Source: JACVRW01 sp963835705 | GTDB lineage: Bacteria > Actinomycetota > Thermoleophilia > Solirubrobacterales > Thermoleophilaceae | Assembly: GCA_963835705.1 (NCBI GenBank) | Contig: CAWIGR010000015.1 | Coordinates: 66,104 to 130,103, forward strand | Direction: 5' to 3' | Length of the DNA: 64,000 nt | Shown here: one piece after another, positions 14,988 through 22,021 of the stretch | Numbering within the stretch: the stretch's first letter is position 1 | How the letters are laid out: each line of letters begins with the position of its first letter | Made by a program: the position numbers and the translations under genes | The notes under the pieces: generated by a model | Databases searched by the model: none | What the model was told of the DNA's origin: nothing | What the model saw: the letters and a program-made list of their open reading frames with translations, nothing else

Positions 14988-16184
14988 CTACACCGCGCGA
15001 AGTGCCGCTTCGAACTCTCGGATGACGTCGAAGAGGTCGGGGCACTCCCAGATGCGACCGCGAAGCCGCTTCGTCACCTCCTTGAGGACGCCGACCTCCT
15101 CCAGCTCGGCCAGGGCGGCGCCGGAAGCGCGCTCGGAGATGCCGAGCCTGGTCATGACCACGCGGACGTCGAGGACGGGATGCGCGGGCAGGATGGCGAT
15201 GACACGGCGAACCGCCGCGTCCGAGCGTGGGAGGCGCGTGAAACGCTCGAGCCAGCGTTTCTGCAGGTCATCGATGAGTGCGGCCAGGCGTTCGGCTTCG
15301 CGCGCGGCCGTGTCGGTGGCGTCGGCGAAGAAGTCGAGCCAGCTGTGGAGTCCGTCTCCGCGGAAGTCCTCCAGTCCCGCGAAGTAGTAGTTGCGGCGGG
15401 CCGCGAGGATCACGCTGATGGGCGGGACGTAATTCGGCGTAAGCCCGCGGCGGCGAAGAACCGTGTGGATCAGACAGCGCCCAACCCGCCCGTTCCCGTC
15501 GATGAAGGGGTGGACGTTCTCGAACTGGGCGTGAGTGATTGCTGCCTGCGCAAGCGCCGGCATATCGGTCCGGTTCATGAAGATGCACAGGTCCTCCATC
15601 AGCCGGGGTACCTCCTCGTGCGGCGGGGGCACATACGCCGCGCGGGTCGGCGTCTGCCCGCCGACCCAGCCCTGCTTGTCGCGCCACATGCCCGCGATCG
15701 GCTCGTCCTCACCGAAGCGCAGTAGAGTCCGGTGCACCGCGAGAACGTCCTCGGGAGCGAATGTCTTGGCGTCGGCTCCGAGCTCGACTGCCCCTGCCAT
15801 CGCCCTGATGTTCCCCACGATGTCCGCTGCCTTCTGGTCGTCGGTCCGCGCCAGGTCGAAGTCGGCCAAGGCGATCCGCCGATGACCCAACTCCAGACCC
15901 TCGATGCGCGACGAGGCCAACGACTCTTCACGGAGCAAGTGGCGTGCAACGGCCTCCAAGGACACCAGCTTGAGCGGCGTGGCGTTCAGCTCACGGACCG
16001 TCGCCGACGCTATTTCCAAGGCGCCGGCGGTCTCGCCTGGCAGAAGCAGGTCGAGGTCGGCGATGGGGTCGGGTACGAAAGCTCCATACTTCGCTCCGCG
16101 CCGCTCCGCGGTTGTCTGGGCGCCGGGCTGACCGGTCCAAGTCCTCGTCACAAAGCGTCCGCGCGTACGTCCCAACTTCCTCAC
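14988..16184 (-). CDS. Fic-domain protein (probable AMP-transferase), class II
   Basis: 398 aa. Core Fic motif HPFIDGNGRVGR near residue 222-233 (HxFx(D/E)GNGRxxR, intact catalytic His). The inhibitory helix motif SSRIEG near residue 94 is N-terminal to the Fic core, which defines class II Fic proteins. The C-terminal ~70 residues form a winged-helix-like domain (LGISERASGAALAELEEVGV). Such proteins transfer AMP from ATP to target proteins; target unknown. The promoter has a perfect 12-bp inverted repeat. It lies inside the tRNA-bounded island, so probably acquired. Confidence 0.92.
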   Translation of the reverse strand: MRKLGRTRGRFVTRTWTGQPGAQTTAERRGAKYGAFVPDPIADLDLLLPGETAGALEIASATVRELNATPLKLVSLEAVARHLLREESLASSRIEGLELGHRRIALADFDLARTDDQKAADIVGNIRAMAGAVELGADAKTFAPEDVLAVHRTLLRFGEDEPIAGMWRDKQGWVGGQTPTRAAYVPPPHEEVPRLMEDLCIFMNRTDMPALAQAAITHAQFENVHPFIDGNGRVGRCLIHTVLRRRGLTPNYVPPISVILAARRNYYFAGLEDFRGDGLHSWLDFFADATDTAAREAERLAALIDDLQKRWLERFTRLPRSDAAVRRVIAILPAHPVLDVRVVMTRLGISERASGAALAELEEVGVLKEVTKRLRGRIWECPDLFDVIREFEAALRAV

Positions 16185-16207
16185 GAGCCTTCAGCAGCCT
16201 CGGGTGT

Positions 16208-16238
16208 TAACTGAAGGATAGTCGTAATCCTTCAGTTA
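16208..16238. promoter_or_regulatory. Perfect 12-bp inverted repeat at the fic promoter
   Basis: Arms TAACTGAAGGAT (16208-16219) and ATCCTTCAGTTA (16227-16238) with a 7-base spacer AGTCGTA. It starts 24 bp upstream of the fic start and about 87 bp before the divergent NTF2-like gene. The AT content is far above the surroundings. No T run follows, so an operator is likelier than a terminator. The winged helix of the Fic protein or an island regulator could bind it. Confidence 0.65.
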
Positions 16239-16324
16239 GAGGAGGATCTAGCGAAACTCGCTGGCCCGGTCGGCCTCGCAAGCGCACGAGTCGCGCCGCT
16301 CGCTTGCGGAATACTCGGCAACCG

Positions 16325-16699
16325 ATGTCGCAGAAGAACGTGGAGATCGTTCGCAGGTTCCTGCTCGTCGACCTCGACGAGGCCCTGACGTACGCCGATC
16401 CCGGCATCGTTTGGAACCCGATTGAGGAGTCGCCGACGCAAGGGCACGATGCGGTGCGGGCGAGCTTGGCGCGTTGGAAAGGCGAATGGGACGACTACAA
16501 GCTGATGCCCGAGGAGTTCGAGGACAGGGGCGACCGCGTCGTCGTGACGGTCCGCATGCGAGGGCGTGGTCGAGGAAGCGGCGTTGAGGTCGATGGCCGC
16601 TTCTACGACGTCTACACGCTCCGCGGCGGCAAGATCGTCCGCATGGACCAGTTCACCGAACGTTCCGAAGCCCTCGAAGCTGTGGTGCGGTCGGAGTAG
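16325..16699 (+). CDS. NTF2-like / SnoaL-fold protein (copy 1)
   Basis: 124 aa, cone-shaped NTF2-like fold. Start MSQKNVEIVRRF is nearly the same as the two copies beyond the tRNA (MSQQNVEIVRRSY, MSRENVEIVRRV). The mid-part GHDAVRASLARW and the ending GGKIVRMDQFTERSEALEAV follow the family pattern. Members range from hydrolases and isomerases to non-enzymes; function unknown. Divergent from fic. Confidence 0.8.
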   Translation: MSQKNVEIVRRFLLVDLDEALTYADPGIVWNPIEESPTQGHDAVRASLARWKGEWDDYKLMPEEFEDRGDRVVVTVRMRGRGRGSGVEVDGRFYDVYTLRGGKIVRMDQFTERSEALEAVVRSE

Positions 16700-16719
16700 G
16701 CGTGCGGAGTTTCAGCTGA

Positions 16720-17019
16720 TCAAACGTCCGGGACGTAGAGCCCCTTCAGGGTTACTGGATCCGGCTGTCGTTCTCCGATGGCGCGGTGAAGGACGTCGAT
16801 GTCGGCGGACTCCTAGAGGCCGGCGGAGTGTTCGCACCGGTCCGGGAGAGCCGCGAACTCTTCGGGCAGGTCCGCGTCAATCCGGAGACGCGGACGGTCG
16901 AGTGGCCGGGGGAGGTCGACCTCGATCCTGATGTCCTCTACGTCCGCTACGAGCCCGCGTCGGGCGTCCGGATCCAACGACGGATAGTGCGGGAACCCAG
17001 CTCGGCTGCACACGCGTAG
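16720..17019 (+). pseudogene. DUF2442-type protein lacking a normal start
   Basis: The frame from 16720 reads VRDVEPLQGYWIRLSFSDGA, then DVDVGGLL, FAPVRESRELFGQVRVNPET, VEWPGEVDLDPDVLY: the whole DUF2442 domain. An in-frame TGA at 16717 precedes it and no ATG/GTG/TTG lies before the first domain strand; the first in-frame GTG (16786) would remove two strands. Either it starts at a rare codon or its start was lost. DUF2442 proteins often sit beside DUF4160 proteins in toxin-antitoxin-like pairs; no partner here. Confidence 0.55.
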
Positions 17020-17222
17020 ACGCGCCCCGCTCGGCCTCCGGGGGGGCTGGCTTCCGCGCTCCTACGTGTATAGGGCAGTGGGACAGCGGCGGCGACCGAA
17101 GCCCAACCATCCTAAGGACCAAGGGGAGCCGCTTTCGCCCCTTATCTGTCGAGGGACCCCGCGTCAATCACGGGATCTCTCTGGTAGTGGGTTGACTGCG
17201 GTGCGATCGGGCTCGGCGGCGA

Positions 17223-18048
17223 GTGACTTTGCGGTCGAGGCGGTCGGCTGCTCGATCGTGCGCGCGGACGCCCAGCCTTATCTCGGTGCTCGGGCGCCTG
17301 GCGCCCGGCGACGTGATGGTTGATGGGGTCGGCGCCAGTACGGTGCGCAACTCCCTGCTGCCGCTGCGCGCGATCTACCGCCACGCCCTTGCGCTCGATG
17401 AGGTGGCGGTCAACCCGACGGCCGGCGTCCAGCTCCCCGCCGTGCGCGGGAAGCGCGAGCGGATCTCTGTGCCCGCCGAGGCGGCGCAGCTCATCGCCGC
17501 TGTGCCGCAGCGGACCGCGCCATTTGGGCAACCGCCCTCTACGCCGGTCTCCGCTCCGGCGAGCTGCAGGCCCTCACCGACGAGCTCGTCGACCTCGACT
17601 CCGACGTGATCAGGGTTCAGTGGAGCTGGGACCCAGTCGCGGGTCGCGTGGCGCCCAAGAGCCGTCCGGCCGACGCACCGTCCCGGTCCCCTCCGCGCTC
17701 CGCAGGCAGCTGCTCGAGCACCGCCTCGCCCGCGGCCGCCGTGGCGGCCTCTTCTTCGTCCGGCCGAACGGTCGCCCGTTCTCGAACCAGTCGCTCAGCC
17801 AGCGGGCCACGAGGACGTGGCGCGCCGCCGGTCTCGAGCCGATCGGCCTGCACGAGTGCCGACACACCTTCGCCTCGCTAATGATCGCCGCCGGCGTCAA
17901 CGCCAAGGCCCTCTCGACCTTCCTCGGCCACGTCTCCGTGACCATTACGCTCGATCGCTACGGCCACCTGTTCCCCGGCTCCGAGAAGGAGGCCGCGGGC
18001 CTTCTCGACAGCTATCTCGAACGCTCCGTCGGAGGGGGTCTACAAAAC
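17223..18048 (+). pseudogene. Tyrosine integrase, frameshifted
   Basis: The protein is readable only by changing frame at least twice. Frame one: ASTVRNSLLPLRAIYRHALA, VNPTAGVQLPAVRGKRERIS, PAEAAQLIAAVPQ. Frame two from about 17525: WATALYAGLRSGELQAL (catalytic Arg). Frame three from about 17660: TVPVPSALRRQLLEHRLARG, then HECRHTFASLMIAAGVNAKA, LGHVSVTITLDRYGHL with HxxR, the second His and the Tyr nucleophile. All catalytic residues survive but not in one frame. The N-terminal arm domain is missing or scrambled. It abuts the tRNA-Ser 3' end, as expected for a tRNA-targeting island integrase. Confidence 0.85.
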
Positions 18049-18084
18049 GCGGAGGGGGAGGGATTCGAACCCTCGGTGGACCGA
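18049..18084 (-). repeat. tRNA-side copy of the 35/36-bp island repeat
   Basis: Acceptor 3' strand, T arm and part of the variable arm of tRNA-Ser(CGA), repeated at 14497-14531 with one G difference. The pair bounds 3.5 kb with the integrase remnant lying against this end. Confidence 0.75.
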
Positions 18085-18138
18085 AAGGCCCACAACGGTT
18101 TTCGAGACCGCCCCGTTCAACCGCTCCGGCACCCCTCC
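18050..18138 (-). tRNA. tRNA-Ser(CGA)
   Basis: 89 nt on the minus strand. Acceptor GGAGGGG pairs with CCCCTCC, discriminator G; anticodon loop CTCGAAA gives CGA; long variable arm TGGGCCTTTCGGTCCA typical of tRNA-Ser; T arm GAGGGTTCGAATCCCTC. CCA is not encoded. The 3' half is the target of the island at 14497-18084. Confidence 0.93.
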
Positions 18139-18157
18139 GAGGAGCCATGATGATAGG
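18126..18157. repeat. Repeat of tRNA-Ser 5' end plus flank, copy A
   Basis: CCGGCACCCCTCCGAGG, then 6 variable bases, then GATGATAGG; the same pattern recurs at 19108-19139. The first 13 bases are the 5' end of the tRNA gene (minus strand), the rest its upstream flank. Confidence 0.65.
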
Positions 18158-18300
18158 CGGCGGCTGGGCTTCCGCGCCTGGGCGTGCCGGGGCCGAGGCG
18201 CGCTCTGGGGCAAATGCGCCAGGAATACGTCAGCCCGCTCTCGTCAGTCATTCGAGCAATGCTGGACGCGGCCCTGCGGGCGGCAGATACTGGCCGGGCG

Positions 18301-18690
18301 ATGTCGCAGCAGAACGTGGAGATCGTTAGACGCAGCTACGAGCACTTCATGGCCAACGGTGAAGTCCGCGCCGGTGCCGATTTGGTCTGGGATGTGTCCA
18401 ACCTCGGCTGGCCTGACCAGCAGGTCTACATCGGGGACGAGGGCGCAATGCAGTTCATGGCCGAGTGGGCCGATGCATGGGATGGTTGGGAGATGGAGGT
18501 CGAGGATTACATCGACGCGGGGGAGCGCGTCGTCGTCATCCTCAACCAGCAGGGGCGTTCGAAGGCGACGGGGATTCCGGTCGAGATGCGCTTCGCTCAA
18601 GTGTGGACGCTCCGGGACGGACAGGGGGTCAGGATGCAGCTGTACGCGAGCGTGGAGGAAGCCCTCGAAGCCGTAAGGCTGCCGGAGTAG
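18301..18690 (+). CDS. NTF2-like / SnoaL-fold protein (copy 2)
   Basis: 129 aa. MSQQNVEIVRRSYEHFMANG start, DVSNLGWPDQQVYIGDEGAM, WTLRDGQGVRMQLYASVEEA end. Paralogue of the genes at 16325 and 18694, the latter starting 3 bp after this stop. No catalytic residues can be proposed. It lies between two copies of the tRNA-Ser 5' repeat. Confidence 0.8.
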   Translation: MSQQNVEIVRRSYEHFMANGEVRAGADLVWDVSNLGWPDQQVYIGDEGAMQFMAEWADAWDGWEMEVEDYIDAGERVVVILNQQGRSKATGIPVEMRFAQVWTLRDGQGVRMQLYASVEEALEAVRLPE

Positions 18691-18693
18691 GCG

Positions 18694-19101
18694 ATGTCGC
18701 GGGAGAACGTCGAGATCGTTCGGCGCGTGTCGGACGCCTACAACCGCCGCGACGTGGAAGCGATGCTCGACGAACTCCACCCCGAGATCGAGTGGCACCC
18801 CTGGTTGCAGATTCAGCTCGGCGGTGGAGCCACCGTGTATCGGGGGCACCAAGCCGTCCGCAAGGGAATCCGAGAAGTTGAAGAAGCCTTCTCTGAGATC
18901 CAGGCAGAGCAAACAGAGATCCGGGACCTTGGCGAGCAAGTCGTCGCCATCGGTCACCTCCGGGGACGCGGCAATGAGAGCGGCGCGATAACCGAATCGG
19001 CAATCGCTTGGATCGTGGAGTTCAAGAGTGGCAAGGTGATTCGGGTCCGCGAGTATCTCGACCCTAAGAAAGCCCTCGCAGCCGTGGGGCTGCAGGAGTA
19101 G
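18694..19101 (+). CDS. NTF2-like / SnoaL-fold protein (copy 3)
   Basis: 135 aa. MSRENVEIVRRVSDAYNRRD, then LDELHPEIEWHPW, YRGHQAVRKGIREVEEAF and KVIRVREYLDPKKALAAVGL: the fullest match of the three to the SnoaL-like family. Probably co-transcribed with copy 2 (3-bp gap). Function unknown. Confidence 0.82.
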   Translation: MSRENVEIVRRVSDAYNRRDVEAMLDELHPEIEWHPWLQIQLGGGATVYRGHQAVRKGIREVEEAFSEIQAEQTEIRDLGEQVVAIGHLRGRGNESGAITESAIAWIVEFKSGKVIRVREYLDPKKALAAVGLQE

Positions 19102-19107
19102 CGACAG

Positions 19108-19139
19108 CCGGCACCCCTCCGAGGGGTCCAGATGATAGG
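19108..19139. repeat. Repeat of tRNA-Ser 5' end plus flank, copy B
   Basis: Matches 18126-18157 in the same orientation: 17 identical bases, 6 variable, 9 identical. Only 13 bases of tRNA remain, so it is a relic. The two copies bracket about 950 bp holding NTF2-like copies 2 and 3. Confidence 0.65.
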
Positions 19140-19179
19140 GACGCCATACTCGAAGGTGTGGGCGGTTCAAGGGGCACCC

Positions 19180-19395
19180 GTGGCTGACAATCTCCAGGCC
19201 AAGCAGCGCATGGCGGGGCGTGGGCTCGTTCGGCCGCGGCGTGGGCGGCTCGTCGCCGGCGTGATCGTTGGGCTCGCGCAACGGTTTGGCGTGTCGGCCA
19301 ACGTTGCGCGCCTCCTCTTCGTCCTTTCGATGCTCCTGCCGGGCCCGCAGATCCTCGCCTACATCGCTCTCTGGATCCTCATGCCGAGCGAGTGA
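19180..19395 (+). CDS. PspC-domain small membrane protein
   Basis: 71 aa from GTG 19180 (an in-frame ATG at 19132 is also possible but would begin inside the tRNA relic). Core PspC pattern GRLVAGVIVGLAQRFGVSAN followed by one membrane helix LLFVLSMLLPGPQILAYIAL and WILMPSE. PspC-like proteins are associated with the envelope phage-shock/stress response. The stop overlaps the next start (GTGA). Confidence 0.85.
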   Translation: MADNLQAKQRMAGRGLVRPRRGRLVAGVIVGLAQRFGVSANVARLLFVLSMLLPGPQILAYIALWILMPSE

Positions 19396-20159
19396 CGGCC
19401 GGGACCGCTCGTCGCGGCATCGATGTCGCTCCCTTCGAGGAGCTGTCCGAACCCGCCCTCGTGGCCGAGCTCGCAGCCAAGGCCGAGCGGCGCGGCTGGG
19501 ACGGATTCTTCGTGTGGGACCATGTCGCCTATCGCGAGCCGGTCAAGGCGCTCGCCGACCCGTGGGTCACGCTCGCCGCCGTGGCCATGAAGACGGAGCG
19601 AGTGACGATCGGGCCGATGGTCACCCCGATCCCCCGCCGGCGTCCGCATCAGCTCGCCCGGGAGACCGTCACACTCGACCGCCTCAGCGGCGGCCGGCTG
19701 GTCCTCGGCGTAGGCCTCGGCAGCGAACGCACCGGTGAGTTCGACCCAGACCGCTTCGGCGAGGAGGGCGATCCCAAGGTCCGGGCCCGGCTTCTGGACG
19801 ACGGCCTGGCAAGCCTGCTCACCTACTGGGACGGCGGCTTCGAGCCGCGCCCGCTGCAAAGCCCGCGCATACCGGTCTGGGTGGCCGCGCGCTGGCCCAA
19901 CCGGCGTCCGCTTCGCCGGGCCGCGCGCTATGACGGCCTCTTTCCCATCGACCTTCCGGACCCCGACGCGCTCGCGACCCTGGCCTCGGAGATGAACGCC
20001 CTGCGCCCAAGCTCAGGCGCGTTCGAGCTCGTCGTCGCAAACCCGCCCGGCACGGACCCCGCGCCCTGGGTCACCGCGGGCGCCACCTGGTGCCTGACCG
20101 ACGTCGGCCTCCAGCCCACCCGCGCAGAGGTCGAGCAGGCGATCGAGGAGCTCCGCTAG
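19392..20159 (+). CDS. Luciferase-like (F420-type) oxidoreductase
   Basis: 255 aa, smaller than most of the family. DGFFVWDHVAYREP, TERVTIGPMVTPIPRRRPHQ, ETVTLDRLSGGRLVLGVGLG and IPVWVAARWPNRRPLRRAAR are family hallmarks. Cofactor probably F420 or FMN; substrate unknown. GTG start overlaps the PspC stop. The 3' end abuts an mscL fragment on the other strand. Confidence 0.87.
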   Translation: MTAGTARRGIDVAPFEELSEPALVAELAAKAERRGWDGFFVWDHVAYREPVKALADPWVTLAAVAMKTERVTIGPMVTPIPRRRPHQLARETVTLDRLSGGRLVLGVGLGSERTGEFDPDRFGEEGDPKVRARLLDDGLASLLTYWDGGFEPRPLQSPRIPVWVAARWPNRRPLRRAARYDGLFPIDLPDPDALATLASEMNALRPSSGAFELVVANPPGTDPAPWVTAGATWCLTDVGLQPTRAEVEQAIEELR

Positions 20160-20342
20160 CAGCAGCGCGTTCGTGGGCTTGATCACGAAGAAGAAGAGCA
20201 CGGTCGCCACGATCAGGAAGGTGAGCATCGCGTTGATGAAGTCGCCGTACTGGAACCGGCTTCCGTTGATCGTGAACCTGAGCGCCGCGAGGTTGGGATC
20301 GCCGCCTATCGCAGTGATCAGAGGAGTGACAATGTTGGGCGC
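20157..20342 (-). pseudogene. mscL: mscL fragment (large mechanosensitive channel), truncated at both ends
   Basis: Reads NIVTPLITAIGGDPNLAALR, FTINGSRFQYGDFINAMLTF, LIVATVLFFFVIKPTNALL: the end of TM1/loop and the whole TM2 of MscL. The conserved N-terminus (RGNVxDLAVAVVIG) is absent upstream and the cytoplasmic helix is lost where the sequence meets the oxidoreductase gene. Neither a start nor a proper end exists, so it is non-functional. Confidence 0.8.
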
Positions 20343-20402
20343 ACCTTCGACCGTGTCCGGGCCGATCCTCCCGGCCGCCTCCCCCGTACCGTGTGTGGCC
20401 CA

Positions 20403-20654
20403 ATGGATCAGATCGTTCAGGTCGTCGGCGCTCTCCTCATCCTGGCCGCGTTCACGGCTGCCCAGTTCGGCCGGCTGCGCACGTCGTCGCGGCTCTATCT
20501 CGTCCTCAACCTCGCCGGCTCGATCGTGCTCACCGCGCTCGCTTGGCATGAGCGGCAGTGGGGCTTCCTGTTGCTCGAGGCCGTCTGGGCCGTGGTTTCG
20601 GCGTGGGGTCTGTTCCAGGTTCTGCGCGGAAATGAGCCAGCCGCGGCGCATTAG
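20403..20654 (+). CDS. CBU_0592-like small membrane protein
   Basis: 83 aa with three hydrophobic helices (VQVVGALLILAAFTAAQFGR, SRLYLVLNLAGSIVLTALAW, WGFLLLEAVWAVVSAWGLFQ). The pattern fits the CBU_0592 family of unknown role. The next gene starts 11 bp downstream, so co-transcription is likely. Confidence 0.78.
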   Translation: MDQIVQVVGALLILAAFTAAQFGRLRTSSRLYLVLNLAGSIVLTALAWHERQWGFLLLEAVWAVVSAWGLFQVLRGNEPAAAH

Positions 20655-20665
20655 AGTCGCCCGGC

Positions 20666-22021
20666 ATGGACAGGGACGTGGTCATCGTCGGGGCCGGGGT
20701 GGTCGGCGCGGCGATCGCTCGCGACCTCACGCGCTTCGACCTCGACGTGACGCTGTTGGAGGCCGGCCCCGACGTCGGCGCCGGCACCAGCAAGGCCAAC
20801 ACCGCCCTGCTCCACACCGGCTTTGACGCCAAGCCCGGCACCCTCGAGGCGCGCCTCGTCCCCCGCGGGTGCGAGCTGCTCGCCGGGTACGCCGAACAGG
20901 TCGGCATCCCGGTCGAGCGCACCGGCGCTCTGCTGGTCGCCTGGGACGAGGAGCAGCGAGCGGAGCTGCCCGGCATCGTCGAGCGCTCGCGGGCGAACGG
21001 CTACGAGGCGATCCGCGAGCTCGACGCCGCCGAGCTGTACGAGCGCGAGCCGGACCTCGGCCCCGGCGCGGTCGCCGCGCTCGAGGTTCCGGACGAGGCG
21101 CTGATCTGTCCGTTCACGACGCCGCTGGCGTTTGCCACTGAGGCCGTGCTGGCCGGCTGCGAGCTGCGCCGCTCGACGCCCGTGACCGACATCGAGCGGA
21201 TCCGCGGCGGCTTTCGCGTGCAGACACCCGGCGGCGCCCTGACCGCGCGAAGGCTCGTCAACGCCGCCGGCCTGCGAAGCGACGAGGTCGACCGCATGCT
21301 CGGCGGCCGCGCCTTCACCGTCACCCCGCGCCGGGGGGAGCTGATCGTGTTCGACAAGCTCTCGCGTCCGCTCGTCGAGCACATCCTGCTGGCGGTGCCG
21401 ACGAAGGTGTCGAAAGGCGTACTCGTCTCGCCCACCGTGTTCGGCAACCTCATGGTCGGCCCCACCGCCGACGACGTCGTACGCAAGGACGACACCTCCT
21501 CCACCGCGGAGGGCCTCGCGCACCTGCGCCGGGAGGCGGGGCGGATCGTCCCGCGGCTGCTCGACTTCGACGTGACCGCCGTGTACGTCGGCCTCCGTGC
21601 GGCCACCGAGCACGCCGACTTCCAGATCCGCTTCGAGGACGGCTACGCCTGCGTGGGCGGGATCCGGTCGACCGGCCTGTCGGCTTCCATGGCGATCGCC
21701 GAGTACGTGCGCGCCGGCCTCGAGCTCGACCTGCGGCCGCGGGGGAAAACGCCGTCGCTGACGATGCCGAACATCGGCCAGGCCGAAGCGCGCCCGTTCC
21801 AGCGCGGTGAGCTCATCGAGCGCGATCCCGACTACGGCCGCGTTGTGTGCTTCTGCGAGCGCGTCACGAGGGGAGAGCTGCGCGACGCCCTCGCGAGCCC
21901 CATCCCGCCCGTCGATCTCGACGGGCTGCGGCGCCGCACCCGCGCCCACATGGGTCGCTGCCAGGGCTTCTGGTGCGGCGCGCAGCTGGAGGCGCTGCTC
22001 GCGGGGCGCGCCGATGCCTGA
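20666..22021 (+). CDS. GlpA/LhgO-like FAD dehydrogenase with C-terminal BFD [2Fe-2S] domain
   Basis: 451 aa. N-terminal dinucleotide fold VVIVGAGVVGAAIARDLTRF, DAO-type body, then from about 385 a BFD-like iron-sulfur domain with VCFCERVTRGEL and MGRCQGFWC, supplying four Cys. This layout is that of anaerobic glycerol-3-phosphate dehydrogenase-like proteins. The next gene overlaps by 8 bp and encodes a second flavoprotein, so the two likely form one complex. Substrate unproven; glycerol-3-phosphate or a hydroxy acid are options. Confidence 0.87.
   Translation: MDRDVVIVGAGVVGAAIARDLTRFDLDVTLLEAGPDVGAGTSKANTALLHTGFDAKPGTLEARLVPRGCELLAGYAEQVGIPVERTGALLVAWDEEQRAELPGIVERSRANGYEAIRELDAAELYEREPDLGPGAVAALEVPDEALICPFTTPLAFATEAVLAGCELRRSTPVTDIERIRGGFRVQTPGGALTARRLVNAAGLRSDEVDRMLGGRAFTVTPRRGELIVFDKLSRPLVEHILLAVPTKVSKGVLVSPTVFGNLMVGPTADDVVRKDDTSSTAEGLAHLRREAGRIVPRLLDFDVTAVYVGLRAATEHADFQIRFEDGYACVGGIRSTGLSASMAIAEYVRAGLELDLRPRGKTPSLTMPNIGQAEARPFQRGELIERDPDYGRVVCFCERVTRGELRDALASPIPPVDLDGLRRRTRAHMGRCQGFWCGAQLEALLAGRADA

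Noticed and set aside
17121..17143. Hairpin AAGGGG...CCCCTT as a terminator
   Set aside because: Only a 6-bp stem with an 11-base loop and no T run; too weak to list.
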